This document shows, in pieces, positions 5,942 to 13,722 of a DNA stretch of 22,808 nt (positions are counted from its first letter, which is position 1; the number at the start of each line of letters is the position of its first letter). The notes beneath the pieces were generated by a model, which saw only the letters and a list, made by a program, of their open reading frames with translations, was not told where the DNA came from and did not search any database. Origin of the DNA: JAZNSB01 sp045590955 (GTDB lineage Bacteria; Pseudomonadota; Alphaproteobacteria; RF32; CAG-239). Location of the stretch: the NCBI GenBank assembly GCA_045590955.1, contig JAZNSB010000051.1:1-22808 (forward strand). Direction: 5' to 3'. Position numbers and translations under genes: made by a program.

Positions 5942-7981
5942 ATGGTTCATTCATACAAACATAGCCCTTTGCACAATCTTATTTTAAGAAGTATCATTGC
6001 TTTCATTTTGTTAGCAATGAATTTTGTCATGTTTACATCTGCCGGCAACTATTTTTCATACAAAGGAGACATTCCGACAGAATTTATTTTAGTTTTATTC
6101 TTATTACTGTTTTTAACCTCTTTAATAATGTTTTTACTTTCATTTTCGGCATTATTGCAAAACATCTTTGTAGCTCTTATTGCAGTGTTTTTTGTATTAT
6201 CTTTTTTCAAGCAATTTGCCTTATTTGATGAAACCACCATTTTTTCAGACCTGCTTATTAAATTTGCAGATCCGCTAACAGCCTTAAAATATGCCAACAG
6301 CTCACATTATATTATTGCATTTTTTACCGGATTATTACTGTTTTTCTTAATGGTATATGCCAATAAGAAAACAGTATTAATCTTCATTACCTGTTTACTG
6401 GCATCTTTTGCCACTTTAACCTATTATCAGTCAACACATGCACTAAACAGAGGTATGAATGTTGTAAATTACGAACACAGAAATCTTCCATCAAACAACA
6501 ACAGCAGTATATTTATTTTAATTAACATCCCCAATCTTGGATCATATGCAAATCTTCAAGATTTGTTACCGGATGAAAATTCTGCCAAGCAAAAAGCGGT
6601 TTCTAACCTGTTTTCATTTTTTGCAAAAAACAACTTTACTCTGTATTCTAAAGCCTACGTTACAGAAGAAGATGCTAATACAAACCTCATAAATTTATTA
6701 AATTACTCATCAGATAAAGATGTAAAAGATCACATTTATAAGCCGCAAAAACTGTCTCAATACTGGGATTTTAACAATAAAAAACACAGATCTTTTTCAT
6801 TACAAAACAATGAATTGCTTGAAAAACTGAACAGACTTCATATATACAACACCATTTATGAAAATTCAGATATAGAACTCTGCCATTTACAAGACAAACA
6901 ATTGGCAGATAAATGTATAATGCTTCAACCGGCACCAAACAAACTTTCTCCAAGATATCTGAATGTATTTAAGCGCACAATGTTGTTAATAGCACAATGG
7001 ATTTACCATTCAGGCGTAAACATTAATCTTGAACAAGCATATAACTTGGTGAACTTTGCAACCAACGCAGAAAACATTCCTTTTTTAGGTATAAATGTTT
7101 CAAACTTAGACGCATTTGCTTCATTGAACGTGCTTGATCATCTTGCAAATGATATTATAGAAAACAAGTCAGACAGAGCATACATAGTAAACCTCAATAC
7201 ATTAAGCAACTTATATATCTATGATGAGTTTTGCAACATCAAACCAATGAGTCAATGGAAAAACCAGACAAACAATCCTTGGGTTTCTGATGTAAACATG
7301 TATCTTCGCAGACAAGCATATTTAGAACAACTTTCATGTCTTAGTGGAAAATTGCACAATTTCATTCAAACCTTAGAAGCAAATAACATCACCGATAAAG
7401 CCAACATCATCATCACAGGATCAAGTGGGCTTGGAAGCTTCCATAACAAACTCAACAGATCTTTTGTTGAGAAATTTAAAGCAGATAATTTGGTTGCAAT
7501 GGCCATAAAAACACCAAAAAACAAACAATTCAGCATGATAAATGATCTTTGCTCCACCGTTGGTATTATGCGTGGTTTTATGAACAAAACCAACCAATGT
7601 GGCACTACCACTCCAAATAGCAGTGCAGAAAATATGCAAAATTTATATACCGAATTAAATAATAGCAATCTGGCACAAAATGTACTAAGAATCTTAACTG
7701 CCAACTTTGACGAATGGTATCCCAAATGGTTTGCCAATAATGAAGATAAAAACCCATATACAGCAGAGAAGAAAGAAAATCGCAAACTCAACAGCATCTT
7801 GTCTGACAACCAGAACATTGGGACAATATTAACCATTTCAGAAATCCCGCAAAGCACTAGTAGAATAGATACCAAAGAAAATCTTTTACCAAGTATGATT
7901 CCAAACGTATATACCGGAAGACCTACTGCAAAAGGCAAGTTTGCACCACAAACCGGCAAAAATGCTTTGGGTATGCAATAA
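5942..7981 (+). CDS. Five-TM inner-membrane protein with a degenerate phosphoethanolamine-transferase/sulfatase-like domain
   Basis: The 679-residue product has five hydrophobic segments (about 13-35, 46-66, 70-92, 122-140, 143-162) followed by a large domain, presumably periplasmic: the architecture of EptA-type transferases and LTA-synthase relatives in the alkaline-phosphatase superfamily. The order of segments also fits: an opening strand SIFILINIPNL (189-199), NLFSFFAKNNFTLYSKAY in the place of the 'nl..la..g..f.nay' helix, NLNTLSNLYIYDEFCNIKP where EptA has its HG-containing 'mGsHGP...' block, and IITGSSGLGSF (near 490) where active enzymes have a 'SDHGE' metal site. The usual metal-binding Asp/Glu and His residues are absent, so catalysis is doubtful. 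AGGGG lies 4 nt before the ATG. It ends 12 nt before yejE and is probably co-transcribed. Homology is inferred from pattern, not search. Confidence 0.55.
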   Translation: MVHSYKHSPLHNLILRSIIAFILLAMNFVMFTSAGNYFSYKGDIPTEFILVLFLLLFLTSLIMFLLSFSALLQNIFVALIAVFFVLSFFKQFALFDETTIFSDLLIKFADPLTALKYANSSHYIIAFFTGLLLFFLMVYANKKTVLIFITCLLASFATLTYYQSTHALNRGMNVVNYEHRNLPSNNNSSIFILINIPNLGSYANLQDLLPDENSAKQKAVSNLFSFFAKNNFTLYSKAYVTEEDANTNLINLLNYSSDKDVKDHIYKPQKLSQYWDFNNKKHRSFSLQNNELLEKLNRLHIYNTIYENSDIELCHLQDKQLADKCIMLQPAPNKLSPRYLNVFKRTMLLIAQWIYHSGVNINLEQAYNLVNFATNAENIPFLGINVSNLDAFASLNVLDHLANDIIENKSDRAYIVNLNTLSNLYIYDEFCNIKPMSQWKNQTNNPWVSDVNMYLRRQAYLEQLSCLSGKLHNFIQTLEANNITDKANIIITGSSGLGSFHNKLNRSFVEKFKADNLVAMAIKTPKNKQFSMINDLCSTVGIMRGFMNKTNQCGTTTPNSSAENMQNLYTELNNSNLAQNVLRILTANFDEWYPKWFANNEDKNPYTAEKKENRKLNSILSDNQNIGTILTISEIPQSTSRIDTKENLLPSMIPNVYTGRPTAKGKFAPQTGKNALGMQ

Positions 7982-7993
7982 AGAAAGAAAAAC

Positions 7994-9025
7994 ATGTATA
8001 TCAATTTTTTTAGCAATATCAAAGAGTTGATTAAAAAATTTAAGAAAAACAAACGCGCATACTATTCGCTAATAATTTTTTCCGTTATTTTTATTATAAG
8101 TTTACTTGCAGAACTTATTGCTAACAACACACCTTTAATAGTAAAATACAAAAACAAACTATATTTTCCAATAATAAAAGAATATACAGATTTAACTTTT
8201 GGCGGAGATTTTCCAACACCGGTTGATTGGTCAGATAATTATATATTAAACAACATAAAATCAAATGGTTACATAATACAAACATTAATTCCGCACTCAT
8301 ATAAAAGCATAGATTTTAATCTGGGTAAACCAACACCCTCTGCACCAGATAAAAACCACTGGTTAGGAACTGATGACGAGGGACGGGATGTGCTGGCACG
8401 TATTTTATACGGCATCAGACTATCGGTAATTTTTGCTTTTATTTTAACTTTGATATCTTCCGTTATAGGAATTTTTGCCGGCGCAATACAAGGATACTTT
8501 GGCGGGAAAACAGACCTTTGGACTCAAAGGTTAATAGAAATATGGGAAAGCTTACCTCAACTTTTTATCTTAATTATCATTTCCAGCATCTTTGCTCCCG
8601 GTTTTTGGACCATTTTATTTATTTTGCTTCTTTTCAGCTGGACCAGTTTAACATCAGTTGTCAGAGCAGAGTTTTTACGAGTAAGGAACTTTGAGTTTGT
8701 AAAGGCTGCTAAAGTACTTGGGGTTAGTAATTTTAAGATTATGTTCCGTCATATTTTGCCAAATGCTTTAATTTCTGCCATAACATTTATTCCGTTTATC
8801 ATGGCCGAAGCCATTACGGCTTTGGCATCACTAGATTTTTTGGGCCTGGGATTAGGACATGAATATCCTTCACTAGGAGACTTGGTCAGACAAGGAAAAG
8901 AAAATTTACAGGCTCCATGGATCGGAATATCCATATTTGTTGTTTTAAGCTCTTTGTTAAGTATGCTTATTTTCATAGGCGAGGGAATAAGAGATGTTTT
9001 TGACACAAGGAAAAAGAGCTTATGA
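7994..9025 (+). CDS. yejE: ABC transporter inner-membrane permease, YejE type
   Basis: Permease subunit of a Yej/oligopeptide-type importer, which in enterics takes up peptides including microcin C. The 343 residues start with one TM helix (about 25-43) and a roughly 100-residue periplasmic insert, then WLGTDDEGRDVLARILYGIRLS, the family signature ahead of the permease core. The EAA loop that contacts the ATPase reads VKAAKVLGVSNFKIMFRHILPNAL, and the ending contains DFLGLGLGHEYPSLGDLVRQG, typical of YejE/DppC relatives. Its stop overlaps yejF by ATGA, so the two are coupled. The usual partner permease YejB and binding protein YejA are not in the window; the gene in front is unrelated to them. 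Confidence 0.88.
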   Translation: MYINFFSNIKELIKKFKKNKRAYYSLIIFSVIFIISLLAELIANNTPLIVKYKNKLYFPIIKEYTDLTFGGDFPTPVDWSDNYILNNIKSNGYIIQTLIPHSYKSIDFNLGKPTPSAPDKNHWLGTDDEGRDVLARILYGIRLSVIFAFILTLISSVIGIFAGAIQGYFGGKTDLWTQRLIEIWESLPQLFILIIISSIFAPGFWTILFILLLFSWTSLTSVVRAEFLRVRNFEFVKAAKVLGVSNFKIMFRHILPNALISAITFIPFIMAEAITALASLDFLGLGLGHEYPSLGDLVRQGKENLQAPWIGISIFVVLSSLLSMLIFIGEGIRDVFDTRKKSL

Positions 9026-10572
9026 AAAAGTTATTAGAAATCAAAAACTTATCCGTGTATTTTCAAGACAATCAAGTTGTTAAAAACGTCAACATTGATG
9101 TAAAAGAACAAGAAGTTGTGGGCATCGTCGGCCAATCCGGCTCCGGTAAAAGTGTAACAGCATCATCAATTTTGGGGCTATTACCTTATCCCAAAGCCCA
9201 CTATGACAGCAAAAGCTCAATTAAATTTAATGGATTAGAACTATTAAATAATCCAAACATAAGACACATCAGGGGTAAAGAAATAGGGTTTATTTTCCAA
9301 GAACCTATGTCATCATTAAACCCATTACACAAAATTGGCAAACAAATAACCGAAGCCATTTTAATTCATCAAAAAATAAGCTATAAACAAGCACTTAAAG
9401 AAACTGTAAAACTTTTAAGATTAACCGGCATTAAAAATGCCAAACAAAGATTAAACTCTTTTCCTCACGAACTTTCCGGTGGACAAAGACAAAGAGTTAT
9501 GATTGCCATGGCTCTTGCAAACAAGCCCAAAATTTTAATAGCAGATGAACCGACAACAGCATTAGATGTAAGTACGCAAGAACAAATTATAAATCTTTTG
9601 AAAAAACTTCAAAATAAACTTGGTATAAGCATTGTTTTTATAAGCCATAATTTACGTCTTATCAATAAGATATGTAATAAAGTTTATGTAATGCATCAAG
9701 GTAAAATTGTTGAATTTGGAGATATAAAGAAAATATTCAAAACCCCCAAACACCCATATACAAAAGAATTACTATCACAATTTCCCGCAGAAAAAGATAC
9801 TTCATATGGCTATAAAGTTGTTTTAGATGCACAAAACATGCAAGTAACCTTTCCGTTAAAAAAGAACTTTTTCGGAAGAATAACACAAGAAATCAAAGCC
9901 GTAGACAAAGTATCTTTTTGTTTAAGAGAAGGAGAGACCTTAGGAATTATCGGCCAATCCGGTTGTGGCAAAACAACTTTGGGTATGTCATTAGTGGGAT
10001 TAAATAATTACTCTGGCAAAATCAATCCGTTAGATAAAATATCCACACAAGAAAGAAGCAAAAAAATACAAATTGTATTTCAAGATCCATACAATTCACT
10101 AAATCCAAGAATGACGGTTGAGCAAATACTAGAGGAGGGGCTTAACGTCCACTTTCCGCATCTAAACAAATCATCTGTAAAAAACAAAATAATAAAGCTT
10201 TTACAAGAAGTTGGCTTACAAAAGAAAGACGTCTGTAAATACCCTCATGAATTTTCCGGCGGACAAAGACAAAGAATTGCCATTGCCAGAGCTTTAATTA
10301 TAGAACCACAAATTTTAATTTTGGACGAACCAACTTCTGCTCTTGATGTTAGCACGCAAAAACAAATCCTTGAATTATTGCAACAAATTCAAAAAGAAAA
10401 GAACTTGTCATATATTTTTATTTCACACGATCTTGGCGCTGTAAAAGCCATGTCAGACAACATTGCGGTTATGAAAAACGGCAAATTCATTGAATTTGGC
10501 ACAAAAAAAGATGTTATATCAAACCCACAAGAAGAATATACAAAACAGCTTATCAATGACAGTTTACATTAA
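9022..10572 (+). CDS. yejF: ABC transporter ATP-binding protein with two nucleotide-binding domains, YejF type
   Basis: Fused double ATPase of a peptide importer. The 516 residues hold two complete ABC cassettes. The first has Walker A GQSGSGKS (about 38-45), Q-loop FIFQEPMSSLNP, signature LSGGQRQR and Walker B ILIADEPTTALD. The second has GQSGCGKT (about 310), Q-loop VFQDPYNSLNPRMT, signature FSGGQRQR and LILDEPTSALD. Each ends with a His switch (FISHN, FISHD). The OppD/F-like linker FKTPKHPYTKELL follows the first domain. Both sites look active. It overlaps yejE by four bases. Its TAA and the TAA of the convergent NUDIX gene share TTAA, and no terminator separates them. Confidence 0.93.
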   Translation: MKKLLEIKNLSVYFQDNQVVKNVNIDVKEQEVVGIVGQSGSGKSVTASSILGLLPYPKAHYDSKSSIKFNGLELLNNPNIRHIRGKEIGFIFQEPMSSLNPLHKIGKQITEAILIHQKISYKQALKETVKLLRLTGIKNAKQRLNSFPHELSGGQRQRVMIAMALANKPKILIADEPTTALDVSTQEQIINLLKKLQNKLGISIVFISHNLRLINKICNKVYVMHQGKIVEFGDIKKIFKTPKHPYTKELLSQFPAEKDTSYGYKVVLDAQNMQVTFPLKKNFFGRITQEIKAVDKVSFCLREGETLGIIGQSGCGKTTLGMSLVGLNNYSGKINPLDKISTQERSKKIQIVFQDPYNSLNPRMTVEQILEEGLNVHFPHLNKSSVKNKIIKLLQEVGLQKKDVCKYPHEFSGGQRQRIAIARALIIEPQILILDEPTSALDVSTQKQILELLQQIQKEKNLSYIFISHDLGAVKAMSDNIAVMKNGKFIEFGTKKDVISNPQEEYTKQLINDSLH

Positions 10573-11072
10573 GATTTAAATGTATCAAAAAAATAGGATA
10601 GGGTCCAAACTAATTGTTTTTGCTTATAAAGATCTTCAATTTCAAAAAAATATAGCCATTTAAACTGAACAACTTCGTCTGTTGTTGCATTTTCCAGAGA
10701 AACATCTCCATCATATTCAAACATCCACACATCAACAATGTCGTTAAAACGCTCACCATTCAACTCTTTTCTTACTTTTGTTAATATAAGTTGTCCATTT
10801 TCGGGTAATAAATCAATTCCCAGTTCTTCCTTCACTTCACGCAATGCTGCTTGCAAAGAACTTTCTTCTTTAATCACAGCTCCTCCACAACATTCCCACA
10901 TCAAAGGGCAGTGCCGTTTACTTGGAGAGCGTTGAGATATTAAAAATTGTCCTTTTTTATTTTTGATCCATACATGGACAACCAAATGATAGGCGTTATC
11001 AGGGATTTTTTGACCTCTGACATGTCTTCCTATCTTGTTGCGATTAATATCATATAAATCCCAAACTTCCAT
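10569..11072 (-). CDS. NUDIX hydrolase, IPP-isomerase-like subgroup
   Basis: The 167-residue protein has one NUDIX domain with an intact box: G, five residues, E, seven residues, REVKEELGI (GAVIKEESSLQAALREVKEELGI in register, about residues 64-86). Those Glu residues bind Mg2+ for hydrolysis of a nucleoside-diphosphate-linked substrate. The N-terminal MEVWDLYDINRNKIGRHVRG and the AYHLVVHVWIKN strand, then LISQRSPSKRHCPLMWECCGG, resemble the YfcD/Idi-like NUDIX subgroup. The true substrate cannot be told. GGAG lies a few bases before the ATG. The gene is convergent with yejF and shares its stop bases. Confidence 0.88.
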   Translation of the reverse strand: MEVWDLYDINRNKIGRHVRGQKIPDNAYHLVVHVWIKNKKGQFLISQRSPSKRHCPLMWECCGGAVIKEESSLQAALREVKEELGIDLLPENGQLILTKVRKELNGERFNDIVDVWMFEYDGDVSLENATTDEVVQFKWLYFFEIEDLYKQKQLVWTLSYFFDTFKS

Positions 11073-11369
11073 ATCAATCTCCGTAAAACTAATTTAAGCA
11101 TACTTTGTTAAATATAGGTTAATAACTAACATTTTTAACATTACGCTGTGCTTTCGCACAAGTATATATTTTAAGCACAAAACAACGAATAAACAAGGGG
11201 ATATAACCATAATTTAACCCTTATATAATTTGTCGCATAATATATATTATGTATACCAAAGGCTGTCGGGAATACACAACAATCGCACAATTATCGTTTT
11301 ATCTATCTTATAATAATAAGCAGTATCAAACAAATTTTCCTCAATTATATACATTTTTTCAAATTTATA
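11073..11369. other. AT-rich intergenic region between the NUDIX gene and the serS promoter, no gene seen
   Basis: Nearly 300 bases without a credible reading frame on either strand. It holds a small perfect hairpin TGTGC-TTTC-GCACA (11147-11160), a 16-bp perfect palindrome CATAATATATATTATG (11236-11251) and a TATAAT (11224-11229) lacking a good -35 box. I see no tRNA, T-box or terminator. The palindrome may be an operator, or the region may hold a small RNA, but the sequence does not decide. Confidence 0.4.
11111..11138 (-). promoter_or_regulatory. Candidate promoter of the NUDIX gene
   Basis: On the minus strand TTAAAA (11133-11138) and TATATT (11111-11116) are 16 nt apart, about 40 bases before the start codon. 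The region is so AT-rich that chance matches are likely. Confidence 0.3.
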
Positions 11370-11398
11370 TTGTCATTATTATCAAACATTGATAGATT
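11370..11398 (+). promoter_or_regulatory. Promoter of serS
   Basis: TTGTCA (11370-11375, 5 of 6) and TAGATT (11393-11398, 4 of 6) are exactly 17 nt apart. AGGA at 11419-11422 lies 8 nt before the ATG, giving a leader of roughly 25 nt. Confidence 0.6.
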
Positions 11399-11430
11399 GT
11401 TCCTGTTAAATTAATTTTAGGACGAAAGAA

Positions 11431-12705
11431 ATGTTAGATATCAAATTTATAATGGAAAATAAAGAGTTGGTTAAAGACGGCTGGCTCAAAAAAGGTTACA
11501 CAGACCTGGATGTAGATGCAATTTGCAATGAATATCTTGAATTAAACAAATTAAAGACATCTCTGCAAGCAATATCCGAAGAAAAGAACAAACTCAGCAA
11601 CCAAATTAAATCCGCCTCATCCGAAGAACGTCCTAACATTATATCCAAAAGTAAAGAACTTGGCGAAAAATTTAAGGTTGGTCAAGAAGAGCTGGACGCT
11701 AAACAAAAAGCTTTTGATATGCAAATGCTCCGCTTGCCAAACATTGCCTCTCCGGAAGCTCCGGTTGGCCCGGATGACAGTGCAAACGTTGTAAGAAGAA
11801 AAGTCGGCACTCCAAGAACATTTGACTTTACTCCGTTAGATCATGTAGAGCTCATGAACAAAAATGGATGGTCAGAGTTGGAAAGAGTTGTGAAAGTATG
11901 TGGCGCCCGCACCTATGCCATCAAAAATGAATTAGCCAGACTGGAACTTGCTATCCACATGATGACCATAGATAAACTCATGGATAAAGGCTTTACGTTT
12001 ATAAATCTGCCATCTCTTGCCAGAGAAAAACCATTATACGGCATGGGATATTTGCCATTTGCCAAAGATGAAATTTATTATATGCCTTCTGACGACACAT
12101 ATCTGTCAGGCACTGCAGAATTGGTATTAAATTCCCTCAGAGCCGACGAAATCTTGCAAGAAAATGAGCTTCCTGTTTTATACGCAGGATTTTCACCTTG
12201 TTTCAGAAGAGAAGCCGGAGCAGCAGGCAAAGACACCCGAGGTCTTACCAGAGTTCACCAATTTTTGAAAACAGAACAATTTGTTATTTGTAAAAATGAC
12301 ATAGCAGAATCTGAAAAATGGCATAAAAAACTGTTGGAAATTTCAGAAGAAGTTCTGCAAGACCTAGAACTTCCATACCAAGTATTAGAAGTTTGCACCG
12401 GAGACATGGGTGCCGGGAAATACAGACAATATGACCTTGAAGCATGGGTTCCAAGCCAAAATTGTTATAGAGAAACTCACAGTTGCTCTAACATCACAGA
12501 TTGGCAAGCCAGAAGAACAAACCTAAGATACAGAGACAATGCAGATGGCAAAGTAAAATTTGCTCATACATTAAACAATACCGGCATTGCCACTCCAAGA
12601 GTTTTGGTTCCGTTCTTAGAAAACCATCAACAAGCCGACGGAAGGATTAGAATTCCGGAAAAATTAAGACCATATATGAATTCAAAAGAATTTATCGGCG
12701 GATAA
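11431..12705 (+). CDS. serS: Seryl-tRNA synthetase
   Basis: Class II synthetase that charges tRNA-Ser (and tRNA-Sec if present). The 424 residues comprise the N-terminal long-arm coiled coil that grips the extra arm of tRNA-Ser (about 30-105, rich in K/E/L), then the catalytic core. Motif 2 is seen in FSPCFRREAGAAGKDTRGL followed by TRVHQFLKTEQF, and the serine pocket includes the TGDMGAGKYRQYDLEAW block with ETHSCSNITDWQARR. Motif 3 reads NNTGIATPRVLVPFLENHQ, whereas most proteobacterial SerRS read NGSG.A.GR..., so this copy may belong to another SerRS branch. It is monocistronic with its own promoter and a shared terminator downstream. Confidence 0.96.
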   Translation: MLDIKFIMENKELVKDGWLKKGYTDLDVDAICNEYLELNKLKTSLQAISEEKNKLSNQIKSASSEERPNIISKSKELGEKFKVGQEELDAKQKAFDMQMLRLPNIASPEAPVGPDDSANVVRRKVGTPRTFDFTPLDHVELMNKNGWSELERVVKVCGARTYAIKNELARLELAIHMMTIDKLMDKGFTFINLPSLAREKPLYGMGYLPFAKDEIYYMPSDDTYLSGTAELVLNSLRADEILQENELPVLYAGFSPCFRREAGAAGKDTRGLTRVHQFLKTEQFVICKNDIAESEKWHKKLLEISEEVLQDLELPYQVLEVCTGDMGAGKYRQYDLEAWVPSQNCYRETHSCSNITDWQARRTNLRYRDNADGKVKFAHTLNNTGIATPRVLVPFLENHQQADGRIRIPEKLRPYMNSKEFIGG

Positions 12706-12713
12706 TAAAAAAA

Positions 12714-12739
12714 GGCTACTTTTCAGTAGCCTTTTTTTT
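12714..12739. terminator. Bidirectional terminator shared by serS and the RHH gene
   Basis: A 7-bp stem GGCTACT (12714-12720) / AGTAGCC (12725-12731) with loop TTTC is flanked by seven A on the left and eight T on the right, so it works on both strands. The stop and last four codons of the minus-strand RHH gene lie inside the hairpin. Confidence 0.9.
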
Positions 12740-12934
12740 CAACTGTTTCAAAACATATACCCTAATTGCACTTGAAAGATTTGCCACATCTTTTTGAGCA
12801 TCAATCTGCGTTACCAACTGATTAATGCTTTGCCCATTTAAATCTGCAATAATTTTAAGTTCCTGCCAAAATTCTTCTTCCAAGGATATGCTACTGGTAT
12901 GCCTTCCAGCAATTACCACAGAAATTTTCTTCAT
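12716..12934 (-). CDS. Small ribbon-helix-helix protein (RHH_4 type)
   Basis: A 72-residue protein with the ribbon-helix-helix layout: strand SISLEEEFWQELKIIA leading into the first helix, turn DLNGQSINQLVTQID, and second helix NLSSAIRVYVLKQLKK. This matches the RHH_4 family, common in alphaproteobacteria as a small stand-alone protein with no proven function, often near sspB. Ribbon-helix-helix dimers usually bind DNA, so a regulatory role is likely but unproven. Its ATG overlaps the sspB stop (TAATG), so translation is coupled. Its final codons build one arm of the transcription terminator. Some databases mislabel this family as aryl-sulfate sulfotransferase, which is not supported here. 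Confidence 0.85.
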   Translation of the reverse strand: MKKISVVIAGRHTSSISLEEEFWQELKIIADLNGQSINQLVTQIDAQKDVANLSSAIRVYVLKQLKKKATEK

Positions 12935-13398
12935 TATTTTTTCCTAAAAGCATCAATAGAAACAACTTCTGCCGGTGCAGATGCCGTGGTTGATTTGTTT
13001 TCAGTCAAACAGCTTCTTTCATCTGTGTTGTTTGTATTTTCCACATTAAAAGCAAGAGCAAATTTTGCATAAGGATCTGTAAAGCTTACAATTGCATCCA
13101 ATGGCACCAAGAGTGTTTCTAAATATCCTTGGAAGCTCAAATTTACACTAAAGCACCCTGTCCCAACTTTTAAGTCAAAAAATTGATGTTGCAACACAAT
13201 TGTTATTTCATCTGGATATTGCTCTTTTAAAAACTTAGGAATAATTACTCCCGGATAAGATGTTTTAAACGTAATATAAAAATGGTGTTCCCCGGGGCAA
13301 CATCCGTTTTCCTCTGCTATTTTCAGTGATTGAGAAACCACGTTTAGCAAAGATTTTTCAATTAACTTTTCATAATTTATATGCATTTGTTTTGTCAT
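12934..13398 (-). CDS. sspB: ClpXP adaptor SspB (alphaproteobacterial type)
   Basis: Adaptor that binds the AANDN-part of tmRNA-tagged proteins and delivers them to the ClpXP protease. The 154-residue protein has the SspB core HFYITFKTSYPGVIIPKFL, LQHQFFDLKV, FSVNLSFQGYLETLLVPLDAIVSFTDPYAKFALAF, then a flexible linker and a C-terminal AEVVSIDAFRKK, the short motif that docks on the ClpX zinc domain. I use ATG 13398 (MTKQMHINYEKL) with AGGA 9 nt upstream. A longer open frame to 13467 exists, but its extra codons are the 3' end of the tmRNA gene and do not resemble SspB. It follows tmRNA by about 20 nt and overlaps the RHH gene by one base. Confidence 0.93.
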   Translation of the reverse strand: MTKQMHINYEKLIEKSLLNVVSQSLKIAEENGCCPGEHHFYITFKTSYPGVIIPKFLKEQYPDEITIVLQHQFFDLKVGTGCFSVNLSFQGYLETLLVPLDAIVSFTDPYAKFALAFNVENTNNTDERSCLTENKSTTASAPAEVVSIDAFRKK

Positions 13399-13418
13399 GA
13401 GAAAAAATCCTATAAATA

Positions 13419-13716
13419 CGGGCCGTTCTGTTGCTAGGTGGCCCACTCCCCACTCAAATTCATCCAAGAATTTAAGAATTAAGATTTGTTGCAGCTACAC
13501 TAAGCAGCTAAAGCAACTGGAGCCAAATTATCATTTGCACTCATTTTGTTTGACCCGATAACGGTGGTATCATGCCGAACACAACAATCTACTTTTACTG
13601 CAACCTGTCAAACCTATTTCACCCCCGTTTATTTTTTGGTGGAGGTGCCGGGTACCGCCCCCGGGTCCAAATAGCCTATTTTGTAGTGTCTCTGGTGTCA
13701 CAGTTGGCAAACCAAC
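13419..13716 (-). ncRNA. ssrA: Circularly permuted two-piece tmRNA
   Basis: Transfer-messenger RNA, which frees stalled ribosomes and adds a degradation tag. Read on the minus strand, the acceptor piece comes first (about 13716-13637) and ends CACCTCC-A-CCA (13647-13637) after a T arm with stem CCGGG/CCCGG and loop GGCGGTA. A 10-nt spacer (13636-13627) follows, then the coding piece starting GGGGGTG (13626-13620), which pairs with CACCTCC with one G-U pair to rebuild the acceptor stem. The tag frame (13538-13500) encodes ANDNLAPVALAA and a TAG stop. GTTGC/GCAAC (13513-13517 with 13488-13492) forms the helix round the stop. A GGGCC/GGCCC hairpin (13420-13444) closes the 3' region. This permuted order is the hallmark of alphaproteobacterial ssrA. 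Exact mature ends are approximate. Confidence 0.93.
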
Positions 13717-13722
13717 GAAAAA

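Noticed and set aside
7366..8052. 228-residue minus-strand frame opposite the transferase-like gene and yejE start
   Set aside because: It is a hydrophobic shadow frame of two well-supported plus-strand genes, with no family resemblance or ribosome site.
11073..11430. Possible T-box or riboswitch upstream of serS
   Set aside because: No T-box core sequence, specifier stem or antiterminator is visible, and a normal promoter lies just 30-60 nt before the start.
13399..13467. N-terminal extension of SspB (start MDEFEWGVGH)
   Set aside because: These codons are the 3' part of the tmRNA coding piece; the ATG at 13398 has AGGA upstream and gives the normal SspB length.
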